Origin: Endozoicomonas sp965199185 | GTDB taxonomy: Bacteria; Pseudomonadota; Gammaproteobacteria; Pseudomonadales; Endozoicomonadaceae | DNA length: 64,000 nt | Assembly (NCBI GenBank): GCA_965199185.1 | Contig: CBDAQW010000037.1 | Coordinates: forward strand, 124,001 to 188,000 | Direction: 5' to 3' | Part shown: in pieces, positions 9,132 to 16,512 of the stretch | Numbering within the stretch: position 1 is the stretch's first letter | Layout of the letters: every line of letters begins with the position of its first letter | Notes under the pieces: model-generated | What the model was told of the DNA's origin: nothing | The model's database searches: none | Seen by the model: the letters and a program-made list of their open reading frames with translations, nothing else | Made by a program: the position numbers and the translations under genes

Positions 9132-9179
9132 TCCTCATCTAGAATTGAATTGCCGCCTGCTACACAGCTAAAAAATACT

Positions 9180-10352
9180 TTATGAATCCACCCCAAATAA
9201 ATCACGGGTATAGACTTTGCCTGCAACATCATCTAATTCAGATTCTTTACGATTAGCAATAATGACATCACTTATCTCTTTAAACGATTCCAGATCCCTA
9301 ATCACTTCTGAATGGAAAAACTCATCGTCATTTAATACTGGTTCATAAACGATGACTTTAACCCCTTTGGCTTTTATCCGTTTCATTACGCCTTGAATGG
9401 CGGATGCCCGAAAGTTATCGGAGCCAGATTTCATCACTAACCGATAAACACCAACCACTTCAGGGTTACGCCGTAAAATGGATTCAGCTATAAAATCTTT
9501 GCGGGTAGTGTTGGAATCGACAATGGCTCTGATCAGGTTGTTGGGTACATCCTGATAATTAGCCAGCAATTGTTTGGTATCTTTTGGCAGGCAGTAGCCA
9601 CCATAACCAAAACTTGGGTTGTTGTAGTGGCTGCCGATTCGTGGGTCCATCCCAACGCCTTCGATGATTTGCCGAGAGTCGATACCGTGAGTTTCACAGT
9701 AGGTATCCAGCTCGTTAAAGTACGAAACCCTTAGTGCCAGGTATGTATTAGAAAACAGTTTTACTGCTTCGGCCTCCGTGCTCTCGGTGTAAAGAACCGG
9801 CGTGTCTTTTTGTGCCACACCCTGAACAAACAGCTCTGCTATTTGCTTTGCCCTTTCGGACTGCTCGCCAATGATAATCCGGGAAGGGTAAAGGTTATCG
9901 TGCAGCGCCTTACCTTCTCTCAAAAATTCTGGAGAAAAGATAATATTGTTGCTGCCTGACTCTTCTTTTAACTGTTTGGTGAAACCTACCGGAACCGTAG
10001 ATTTAATTATCATTACGGCGTCAGGATTTATGGCCATTACATCACGTACCACTGACTCCACACTGCTGGTATTGAAGTAGTTGGTTTTTGGGTCGTAATC
10101 TGTAGGGGTTGCGATAATGATGTAATCAGCCCCTGCGAATGCCTGCCGTTTATCCAAAGTTGCTTGAAAGTGCAGGTTTTTATTTTTCAGAAAGCGTTCA
10201 ATGTCTTCATCGGCAATGGGTGAAAGCCGATCATTCAACATATCCACTTTTTCAGGGAGGATGTCGAGGGCAACGACTTCATTGTGCTGAGCAAGCAGCA
10301 TGGCATTGGATAATCCAACATAACCGGTACCGGCTATTGCGATTTTAATCAT
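9180..10352 (-). CDS. ugd: UDP-glucose 6-dehydrogenase
   Basis: The 390-residue enzyme oxidises UDP-glucose to UDP-glucuronate with two NAD+, supplying uronic acid for the polysaccharide. It shows the N-terminal Rossmann motif IAGTGYVGLSNA, KSTVPVGFTKQL, SPEFLREGKALHD and the catalytic-cysteine loop GYGGYCLPKDTKQLL around residue 250. The C-terminal UDP-binding domain is complete, and the length matches the short enterobacterial type (about 388 residues). It is separated from the flippase gene by 199 bases with two dispersed repeats, so it may be transcribed separately. The related UDP-N-acetyl sugar dehydrogenases are a less likely alternative because the length and motifs fit Ugd. Confidence 0.92.
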   Translation of the reverse strand: MIKIAIAGTGYVGLSNAMLLAQHNEVVALDILPEKVDMLNDRLSPIADEDIERFLKNKNLHFQATLDKRQAFAGADYIIIATPTDYDPKTNYFNTSSVESVVRDVMAINPDAVMIIKSTVPVGFTKQLKEESGSNNIIFSPEFLREGKALHDNLYPSRIIIGEQSERAKQIAELFVQGVAQKDTPVLYTESTEAEAVKLFSNTYLALRVSYFNELDTYCETHGIDSRQIIEGVGMDPRIGSHYNNPSFGYGGYCLPKDTKQLLANYQDVPNNLIRAIVDSNTTRKDFIAESILRRNPEVVGVYRLVMKSGSDNFRASAIQGVMKRIKAKGVKVIVYEPVLNDDEFFHSEVIRDLESFKEISDVIIANRKESELDDVAGKVYTRDLFGVDS

Positions 10353-10787
10353 TAGTATTACTGATTAATTAAGTGATTCTGAAAGTGGGTTTTGGAAAAA
10401 CAGTGAAAACCAGGACTTCTGGAGTCTGATCATGATTGAGATGAACGCTTTCGCCTGGACTCTGGCTATTTTCTTTACCACTGTCTGTGCATTGGTAATC
10501 TGGGTTAAGTACCTGAACCATTTTCCCGTTTCAGGAAAACCAAAGTCACGGGTTTCATTTTGCATTAGAGGCAGAGGTGTTACTTTTGAAAGCGATCAAT
10601 GATTTCCTGTACTTTATTGGCTTGGATGTCTGACTGCTCTGTCTTGCTGTAAAGTGTAACTAAAATAACATCATCCTTGGTCTTCACATAATAGATAACA
10701 CGATAGCCGCCACTTTTTCCTCGTTTGGCATCGGTGTTTCTGATTCTCACTTTATTGATATGAGCCTATGCTACACGACACCTTAAC

Positions 10788-11303
10788 ATGTATCATGTTA
10801 CCTCCGATGTTGAGGTATCCATGAGCAGAGTTGACGGTCGCAAAGTATCCCACGAAGTACGAGAAAGTATCCGGTTCGAGGCTATTCAAAAATGGTTAGA
10901 CGGTGCTTCTGTCCAAGCACTTTCTGTCGAATACAGCACAGATAGATCCTGTATCTACCGCTGGATTGATCGTTACAAAAAAGGTGGCATGGAGGCGTTA
11001 AAAACACGCCCCATCGCACACAGTAAAAACGCCAAACTCTCGCCTGAGCAACGAGAGACACTCTCAAAGATCATTCTCACCAAAGACCCAACGTTTTACG
11101 GTTTTTATAAAGCACTGTGGTCTCGGGACATCATCGCAGCGGTGATCAAAACAGAGTTCAACATCACCATGCATCCTGCCGCTGTCAGTAAGATGCTCAG
11201 AAAAATGGGTCTAACGCCTCAGCGGCCAGTGCGAAAAGCCTGGCAGCAGAGCGAAAAAAAAAGTACAGGATTATTTGGATACACGTTATCCAGCTCTTCG
11301 TAA
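10788..11303 (+). CDS. IS630 transposase, N-terminal frame (orfA)
   Basis: This frame encodes the helix-turn-helix DNA-binding half of an IS630-type transposase: two helix-turn-helix modules (IYRWIDRYKKGGMEALKTRP in the first) and a winged segment up to MGLTPQRPVRKAWQQ. An ATG at 10821 (MSRVDGRKV) may be the true start. The frame meets a run of nine A at about 11253-11261. A slip of -1 there moves translation from SEKKS into the second frame (KVQDYLDTRYP), giving one fused transposase of about 350 residues. The protein is identical to that of copy 2. Confidence 0.9.
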   Translation: MYHVTSDVEVSMSRVDGRKVSHEVRESIRFEAIQKWLDGASVQALSVEYSTDRSCIYRWIDRYKKGGMEALKTRPIAHSKNAKLSPEQRETLSKIILTKDPTFYGFYKALWSRDIIAAVIKTEFNITMHPAAVSKMLRKMGLTPQRPVRKAWQQSEKKSTGLFGYTLSSSS

Positions 11304-11868
11304 ACAGGCGGAAGAGGAAGGGGCTATTATCTATTTCATTGATGAAGCGAGCATACGTTCTGACTATCACTCCGGTACAACTTGGAGCAAAAAAGGTTAT
11401 ACGCCAACTGTCACCAAAACCGGCGCACGCTTTGGCATCAACATGATCGCCGCTGTCAGTGGTGAAGGACACATGCGCTACATGACAATTACCGGCCGCT
11501 TTAATGCGGATGTTTTCATAAAATTTCTGAAGCAAATAGTCGCATCTCATGATCGTCCTGTAATGATCGTAACCGATGGTCATTCTGCACACAGCGCCAA
11601 GAAAGTCATGAAATATCTCAAGAAAGAAGAGCGGCTTCTTGACATACAGCTACTGCCACCCTACTCACCGGAACTGAACCCTGTTGAACTTGTCTGGAGT
11701 GTTCTGAAATCAGGGCATATTGGCCGTATGGCATTGAAAACCAAAAAGGCATTTCTCCGCGCGGTGAGTTCTGGACTTAAATCGTTGCAGAGGAAGAAAA
11801 AGAAAATCCTGGGATTCTTTCGGGCGGAACATACGGCTTATGCTTGTCTTGAAAAGACTGTCGCATAG
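11275..11868 (+). CDS. IS630 transposase, catalytic frame (orfB)
   Basis: This is the DDE catalytic half, reached by frameshift at the A9 run: IIYFIDEASIRSDYHSGTTW carries the first aspartate, MIVTDGHSAHSA the second, and PPYSPELNPVELVWSVLK the last acidic residue (a glutamate here) in the classic IS630 signature. It cuts and rejoins the element ends at TA dinucleotides. The listed start at 11275 is probably internal to the fusion protein. The gene looks functional, and its product matches copy 2 exactly despite seven silent base differences clustered at about 11415-11550. Confidence 0.92.
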   Translation: MDTRYPALRKQAEEEGAIIYFIDEASIRSDYHSGTTWSKKGYTPTVTKTGARFGINMIAAVSGEGHMRYMTITGRFNADVFIKFLKQIVASHDRPVMIVTDGHSAHSAKKVMKYLKKEERLLDIQLLPPYSPELNPVELVWSVLKSGHIGRMALKTKKAFLRAVSSGLKSLQRKKKKILGFFRAEHTAYACLEKTVA

Positions 11869-12040
11869 TGTGAGCGCATATCAATATACAGAACTGCACC
11901 GGTAATCTGAAGTCTGTCACCCGGTGTTTGTCCACCTACCAACTCATTTAGTAATGGTTCCAGATCTTGACGGAGAGAACGATATTTTCACAATAATTTA
12001 GCCAGCGAGCGTTTAAACTCCGGAGTGTACCGTAGTTTTA

Positions 12041-12256
12041 TCAATGCTCAAGCCCTTTCCAGAGATCATCGATTGGTTTGCAATCATTTTTTATTGCTTC
12101 TTTCCAGCCTTTCTCAAAGGAGTTTTCTGCGCTATCAAATGCAACGCTTTCACGGAAGCTGTGTGCAATGGTTAACAGTGCTGACAAGTATTCAACAGGT
12201 ACTCGCTCTATTTCACCCAGTAGTTTTTCATGCACTTTAGTTTTGTTATCTTTCAT
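12041..12256 (-). CDS. Putative antitoxin of the RelE/HigB-like pair
   Basis: This 71-residue protein has a charged N-terminus, a central hydrophobic-helical segment (VEYLSALLTIAHSFRES) and a C-terminal tail CKPIDDLWKGLE. I do not recognise a named DNA-binding fold. It is called an antitoxin from context: its stop overlaps the TTG start of the RelE-like toxin gene by a few bases, as in many type II toxin-antitoxin operons. The toxin is broken by an IS and a nonsense codon, so the antitoxin is orphaned and no longer needed to protect against its own partner. Confidence 0.6.
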   Translation of the reverse strand: MKDNKTKVHEKLLGEIERVPVEYLSALLTIAHSFRESVAFDSAENSFEKGWKEAIKNDCKPIDDLWKGLEH

Positions 12257-12317
12257 AGTCGCTTAGCCCCGCTGAATTCCACTGTTTTCTATTATTGCTG
12301 GTGCTTAGTCTGGGAGC

Positions 12318-13586
12318 CACGGAAAAATCATGAAACCCCACAGCCAGCAAGAACCTCTGACAGATATTGAGTGCTCATGGCCGCCTTTTTTTGCTTTCGC
12401 TTCAGCCCTGCTTTGAAAGACTTTGTATTGTTCAACATATTAACTGCAACGTGTCGAAACCCTGCTAACATCTCTGCAGCATTGCCTCTTCTTATTCGGC
12501 AATCATCTTCGTTCATAGCAACATCTAACTTCCAATGAAGCTTTCCTTCTATTGCCCAATGACTTCTTGCTGCAGTGGCTAATTCTTCTGCTGTCAATTC
12601 AGCAGATGAAATATAATAACGAATGCTGATATCTTCAGAATCAAACACCTCTCCATCCATTCTTGCTGACATTACGATTCCAAGTGTTTTCATCCCTTTC
12701 CAATCAAAGGACAAATTTACAAATTCATCAAAAATATCACTAACAATGTGTTGTCTTATTTCAAGCCGACCATGGCTTTTTTCTGTCGTCTTGAATGAAT
12801 CACCTTTCCAAGCATTAATCTTTTCTGAAGAAAAATGGTTTTCAAATGCTTCGAGAAGTTTGCCCTGATTACCTTTGACCGCCAATAAATAATCGGCTCC
12901 CTTATCGACAATCTTGCTGGCAATGTCCCTCTGGCAGCCCATGGCATCAATGGTTACAAGGCATCCACGAATCTCAAGGAGCTCTAAAAGCTCTGGAATA
13001 GCGGTTATTTCATTACTCTTGGCATTGACTTTAATTTGCCCGAGAACTAATTCATTGGCAGCCACAAATGCACTTACCATATGAATGGCTCCTTTATCTT
13101 TTCCTTTATCGTAGGAACCTCTTACGGTCTTTCCATCAATTGCAATGATTTCGCCATTACTTACTTTATGACAGGCTTTCATCCATTCAATAAAGCAACG
13201 TTGAAATTGTTTTGGATTCACAACAGCAGCAACTCGGGCAATAGTATGATGAGATGGAACTCCATTTTCAAAGTCACCATACTTTTTTAACCAGTCGAGT
13301 CTTTCAGTTCCAAAATCCTCGATTTCCTCCCAACCTTCACAGCCGGCAATAACAGCACAGATTATCAAAATCAAAACATCTGTGAGTTTATGCTCTACTT
13401 TCCATGCTTGGCGTGGATCATAAATAACAGAAAGGCTATTCATTAAATCTAATGCATTCATTGGTTGGGCATCCAAAGTTTTTTATATATGACAATGGAC
13501 GCATAAATCGGGCTATACGCACTTACACTTATAGGTCTTGAGGCCAAATGCTTCGGGGTGTTGAGAAAGCTCATGATTTTTCCCTG
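12318..13586 (-). mobile_element. ISAs1-family insertion sequence A (ends tentative)
   Basis: The intact transposase gene is bracketed by candidate terminal repeats: CACGGAAAAATCATGA at 12318 and the reverse complement of CAGGGAAAAATCATGA ending at 13586. A further CATGATTTTTCCCTG unit directly follows (13587-13601). No convincing target duplication is seen with these ends, so the boundaries may be off by some bases. Confidence 0.55.
12328..13476 (-). CDS. ISAs1-family transposase A
   Basis: The 382-residue DDE transposase is complete. It has an N-terminal associated domain (LSVIYDPRQAWKVEHKL, then ICAVIAGCEGWEE), a first-aspartate region IIAIDGKTVRGSYDKG around residue 113, a second-aspartate region LVTIDAMGCQRDIA around 178, and the C-terminal glutamate region HWAIEGKLHWKLDVAMNEDD around 307. 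These match the ISAs1 group. The start at 13476 is the first of two methionines (MDAQPMNALDLM); the second, at 13461, aligns better with its relatives. It shares the family with the element at 13954-15191 but is clearly diverged from it. Confidence 0.92.
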   Translation of the reverse strand: MDAQPMNALDLMNSLSVIYDPRQAWKVEHKLTDVLILIICAVIAGCEGWEEIEDFGTERLDWLKKYGDFENGVPSHHTIARVAAVVNPKQFQRCFIEWMKACHKVSNGEIIAIDGKTVRGSYDKGKDKGAIHMVSAFVAANELVLGQIKVNAKSNEITAIPELLELLEIRGCLVTIDAMGCQRDIASKIVDKGADYLLAVKGNQGKLLEAFENHFSSEKINAWKGDSFKTTEKSHGRLEIRQHIVSDIFDEFVNLSFDWKGMKTLGIVMSARMDGEVFDSEDISIRYYISSAELTAEELATAARSHWAIEGKLHWKLDVAMNEDDCRIRRGNAAEMLAGFRHVAVNMLNNTKSFKAGLKRKQKKAAMSTQYLSEVLAGCGVS

Positions 13587-13601
13587 CATGATTTTTCCCT
13601 G
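13572..13601 (+). repeat. Tandem duplication of a 15-bp IS-end-like unit
   Basis: CATGATTTTTCCCTG occurs twice in direct tandem (13572-13586 and 13587-13601). The unit equals the presumed terminal repeat of the ISAs1 element to its left, so the second copy may be a leftover end of an earlier insertion. Confidence 0.7.
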
Positions 13602-13934
13602 AGGCTATAAGCCTGAGTTTCAGGTCGCAACCACGCTACCGCCCCTCGAATCAGGTGCAATTTCGAAACGACCAGGTAATTAAGTTGTGTGTTGGAGTAC
13701 TTTATCCGGCTCTTGCTGGTGTAATGACCTGCAACCGGACTATCTGCAAATAAACAATACCCAATGGCTCTAGATCCAGCGGACGGTTGATTTATAGGCA
13801 GGAATAATATTGATCAGGCTGTAGTGACCTTTGACGACGGTCGTACATTTTAATGTCTTGATTTTGTAATGCAACTGAGAAAATGTTGTTGCTCAGTGAT
13901 GGTTTTTACCTTTACGGATAGCGTTTACCGCTGC
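13602..13934. other. Stretch between two ISAs1 elements with no assignable gene
   Basis: A minus-strand frame is open from about 13840 to 13572 (containing LNYLVVSKLHLIRGAVAWLR) but has no good start codon or ribosome site, and I recognise no family. No tRNA, terminator or promoter stands out. It is probably debris from older insertions. Confidence 0.4.
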
Positions 13935-13953
13935 TTAAGCTTGGCTGCAGGCC

Positions 13954-15191
13954 CAGGGCAATCTCATTTGGCACTAACATACTTTGCCCTGTGACATTAA
14001 AACAACTCAAAAGGTATGGCATTCTCCACCCTAAGACTAAGGATGCCATATATGACCCTCTTGGATGCATTTTCCGAACTGACTGAAATTCGTGCTGATA
14101 ATCATCGTTATCCTCTGCCAAACCTTGTTTTCATAGCTGTTTGCATGATCACTTGTGGCGCTGAAGACTGGAAGATGGTCTCAGAACTTGCCAAGAAAAA
14201 GAAATCCTGGCTAAAGCTTCATATCCCTCTTCCTCATGGCGTCCCATCTCATCACACATTTATTCGAGTTTTTGAACGACTTGATCCAGATGAGTTTCGC
14301 CAATGTTTTATAACCTGGGTTAAACAAATTGCTGAGCGTACTCATGGTGAAGTCATCGCTATTGATGGAAAAACACTGCGTCGCTCATACGATAAAGGTG
14401 ATAACAAGGCCGCTATCCATATGGTCAACGCATGGGCCAGCCAGACAGGTATGGTACTTGGGCAACTTAAGACAGCAGCCAAGTCTAATGAGATAACCGC
14501 TATTCCAGCACTTCTCGATATGCTAGAGATCAGCGGGTGCATTGTCAGCACTGACGCTATGGGCTGCCAAAGAGCGATCGCTGAAAAAATCAGAGATAAA
14601 AATGCGCACTACCTGCTGGCTGTAAAAGGAAACCAGCCGCACCTACACGATGATATCAAGCTTTATCTTGATGATCTGGCGACAAAGGAAAAGCTATCTG
14701 AAAGCGCAAGTTTTCATGAAACGATAGAAAAAGGTCATGGACGAATAGAAATACGTCGCTGTTGGACAAGTACTGATATTCATTGGCTTGTCCAGCGTGA
14801 AGACTGGAAAGATCTCGCTATGATAGGGGTTGTTGAAGGTGAGCGTCATGAAGGTGATCAGGTGAGTATTGAGCGTCGATATTTTATTTCTAGCCTAACC
14901 ACAGGTGCCAAGCACTTCATGAATTCAGTGCGATCTCATTGGTCGGTGGAGAACAATCTGCACTGGGTACTCGACATTGGCTTTAGAGAAGACGAGTGTC
15001 GTATTAGAAAAGGCTTTGGCCCAGAGAATATGGCGATATTCAGACAAATAGCTCTAAACTTGCTGAAGCAGGAGACTACCTTAAAGCTTGGCATCAAGAA
15101 CAAGCGCATCATGGCGGCAGCGGATGACGAATACAGAACACTGCTGCTTCAAGGAATTATTTGAAAGTTAGTGCTAAATGAGATCGCCCTG
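13954..15191 (+). mobile_element. ISAs1-family insertion sequence B with 10-bp target duplication
   Basis: This 1238-bp element has inverted ends CAGGGCAATCTCATTTGGCA (left) and, reversed, CAGGGCGATCTCATTTAGCA (right). It is flanked by perfect 10-bp direct repeats GCTGCAGGCC at 13944-13953 and 15192-15201, in line with the 8-10 bp duplications of ISAs1 elements. The target is the 3' end of the decayed hsdS gene. Confidence 0.93.
14016..15164 (+). CDS. ISAs1-family transposase B
   Basis: The DDE transposase is complete: VIAIDGKTLRRSYDKGDNK around residue 116, IVSTDAMGCQRAIAEKIRD around 182 and HWSVENNLHWVLDIGFREDE around 312 carry the catalytic residues. The frame opens at 14016 (382 codons), but ATG 14052 (MTLLDAFSELTEI) has AAGGA seven bases upstream and aligns with relatives, so about 370 residues is more likely. 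The intact ends, perfect target duplication and open frame mean this insertion is recent and possibly active. Confidence 0.92.
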   Translation: MAFSTLRLRMPYMTLLDAFSELTEIRADNHRYPLPNLVFIAVCMITCGAEDWKMVSELAKKKKSWLKLHIPLPHGVPSHHTFIRVFERLDPDEFRQCFITWVKQIAERTHGEVIAIDGKTLRRSYDKGDNKAAIHMVNAWASQTGMVLGQLKTAAKSNEITAIPALLDMLEISGCIVSTDAMGCQRAIAEKIRDKNAHYLLAVKGNQPHLHDDIKLYLDDLATKEKLSESASFHETIEKGHGRIEIRRCWTSTDIHWLVQREDWKDLAMIGVVEGERHEGDQVSIERRYFISSLTTGAKHFMNSVRSHWSVENNLHWVLDIGFREDECRIRKGFGPENMAIFRQIALNLLKQETTLKLGIKNKRIMAAADDEYRTLLLQGII

Positions 15192-16090
15192 GCTGCAGGC
15201 CTTGGATGATTGGATTTTGTTTACTTGTGTGATATGGCAAGAGTTTTCCAGCTGGTCGCAGAGGGACATGAGTTCGTTGACTTTGGCGACTATGCGATCC
15301 TTCTCACTGGTTGGAGGAACGGCAACAGGGCAAGCACGAAGTTGTGTTTTATTGATTGATGCAAGGTTAGTTGTCTGCTTACTTGAACCGGCAAAATATT
15401 TCCGAGCTACAGGGCCATTAAGATACTTTTCAATCCACTGCTCGCTTTGTTCAGGTAAGAGAATTCGAGCTTTAAAAACGTGATTTTGATGTGCCATGTA
15501 CGGCAACTCATCTGACCAAATTGCTGTGCGACCTACTTTGTCCCAATCACCACCCTCAGTGATTAGAAGATCACGAGCTTTTACCTAATGCTTTTCTTGT
15601 TCTTCTACAGGAATATCAAATTCTTTTATTTCAGAGAGTTGTAAGTAGCTGCGTTGCACATTGGCAACACGAAGGTATGGAACTGAAATTAGCTCCCTGC
15701 CAGCTAATTTACGTCCTTTTGTTATCCCACTTTGGATATCAACAATATCCTCAAGTTTTACCCATTCCCAGCCAATGGGAAGGTCGAAAGGTTTCAGTTC
15801 GCCTGCAATTTCAGGAAGAGCCTTCAGTTTCTTAAGTTTTTTTCTTTGATCAACTGGGCTTTCTCTGCTGCAATCCGCTCCAGCAAAGCTGAAGCCGGTT
15901 CATCTTCCGAATTCTGTGGAATAAGCTTCCCCCGCACCGCCAGCTCCAGAATCAACTCACGCAGCTTCTTAATGCCATAAAGATCAATGTTCTTGCTGGA
16001 ACCGCGCCCGGTGGCATTGCGTTTCTGAATAGCAGAAGCCCAGTTGAAAATATGTTCTGTAACAATTTCGCTCATTTCATCTACTAACTC

Positions 16091-16114
16091 CGTTCACCCT
16101 GAGTTTGTCGAAGG
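16091..16114 (-). repeat. Inverted copy of the CTTCGACAAG repeat
   Basis: CGTTCACCCTGAGTTTGTCG plus AAGG is the reverse-complement partner of CCTTCGACAAGCTCAGGACG at 16184-16203. The two could pair across about 70 bases. This palindrome type is widespread in proteobacteria and often lies beside small GIY-YIG genes. Confidence 0.6.
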
Positions 16115-16141
16115 GTGGTGGGTATGAATTGGGTTATATGT

Positions 16142-16210
16142 CCTTCGACAAGCTTCCTTCGACAAGCTTCCTTCGACAAGCTTCCTTCGACAAGCTCAGG
16201 ACGAACGGGG
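16142..16210 (+). repeat. Tandem 14-bp repeat CCTTCGACAAGCTT, four units
   Basis: Four 14-bp units (16142, 16156, 16170, 16184) run into the longer arm CCTTCGACAAGCTCAGGACG ending near 16210. The stop codon of the GIY-YIG gene (16196-16198) is formed by this repeat, linking gene and repeat physically. Confidence 0.85.
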
Positions 16211-16489
16211 TCGAGATTGAGCCAGATGTGACACTTCATTCCAGTCTCCCTTGGTCATGGCTTCTTTCTTTTTCCTGCTCCAACCCTTAATTTGCCTTTC
16301 AGACGCTAATGCTTCAGCACGACTTGAAAATGTTTGGTGATAAACCAGCTCTACTGGTAATCGATTAGCGGTGTAGCAACTCACAAACGCCCGTGAGTTG
16401 TGCTGGAAAATTCTTCGTTCCAGATCATCTGTATGCCCCGTGTAATAGCTGCCATCAGCACACTTGAGAATGTATACAAAAAATGCCAT
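16196..16489 (-). CDS. GIY-YIG nuclease-superfamily protein
   Basis: The 97-residue protein has the compact GIY-YIG fold: FVYILKCADGSYYTGHTDDL at residues 4-23 (the YI and YTG motif pair), the conserved arginine in LERRIFQHN, and SERQIKGWSRKKKEAM containing the catalytic-type glutamate. It resembles the small UhpC/YhbQ-type family, whose natural substrate is unclear. The last codons and the stop come from the CTTCGACAAG repeat, so gene and repeat may move or spread together. It sits between the hsdS and rhuM relics and is the only intact frame there. Confidence 0.85.
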   Translation of the reverse strand: MAFFVYILKCADGSYYTGHTDDLERRIFQHNSRAFVSCYTANRLPVELVYHQTFSSRAEALASERQIKGWSRKKKEAMTKGDWNEVSHLAQSRPRSS

Positions 16490-16512
16490 TTACTGCTCTC
16501 GCAAAACGTAGG

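Larger units (their letters stand above)
10755..11884 (+). mobile_element. IS630-family insertion sequence, copy 1
   Basis: This 1130-bp element is flanked by TA on both sides (10753-10754 and 11885-11886), the target duplication of the IS630/mariner group. The ends are imperfect inverted repeats: TTGATATGAGCCTATGCTAC on the left and, reversed, TTGATATGCGCTCACACTAT on the right. It carries two overlapping transposase frames. A same-length copy in the opposite orientation lies at 40994-42123. Confidence 0.95.
10580..12044 (-). pseudogene. RelE/HigB-like toxin gene split by IS630 copy 1
   Basis: The 3' part (10754 down to 10580) reads KVRIRNTDAKRGKSGGYRVI, then YYVKTKDDVILVTLYSKTEQ and a short tail, the conserved core of RelE/HigB-like mRNA-cleaving toxins. 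The 5' part (12044 to 11885) begins at TTG 12044, overlapping the antitoxin stop, and reads KLRYTPEFKRSLAKLL. Removing the IS and one TA copy restores ITGAVLYKVRIRN in frame, about 110 codons in total. An in-frame TGA also lies in the 5' part, after SLAKLL and before KYRSLRQDL, so the toxin is doubly inactivated. The putative antitoxin at 12041-12256 remains intact. Confidence 0.85.
13935..16075 (-). pseudogene. hsdS: Type I restriction specificity subunit HsdS, decayed and split by an ISAs1 element
   Basis: The N-terminus (16075 down to 15824) reads LYGIKKLRELILELAVRGKL and LLERIAAEKAQLIKEK, the conserved entry region of HsdS. It then runs out of frame at a poly-A run (seven A where eight would keep frame, about 15841-15847). 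The next frame has one target-recognition-like domain (LPIGWEWVKLEDI), is broken by a TAG after EEQEKH, and resumes through GGDWDKVGRTAIW to the C-terminal conserved region (INKTQLRACPVAVPPTSEKD, then LMSLCDQLE). The element at 13954-15191 sits 10-12 codons before a stop at 13935. Only about 300 residues with one recognition domain remain, against 400 or more with two in typical HsdS. No hsdM or hsdR is nearby. Confidence 0.88.

Noticed and set aside
8981..9179. JUMPstart/ops element before the flippase
   Set aside because: No GGCGGTAG-type ops or JUMPstart core was found; only two dispersed repeats are visible.
10365..10565. Minus-strand 66-codon frame and an overlapping plus-strand short hydrophobic frame after ugd
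   Set aside because: Neither shows homology I recognise or a good start region; the interval reads as spacer beside the split toxin gene.
15174..15506. Separate small gene of 110 codons after ISAs1 element B
   Set aside because: It is the C-terminal part of hsdS; its last residues come from the IS end.
16142..16197. CRISPR-like tandem repeat
   Set aside because: The 14-bp units are directly adjacent without spacers and there are no cas genes; it is a simple tandem repeat within a palindrome.
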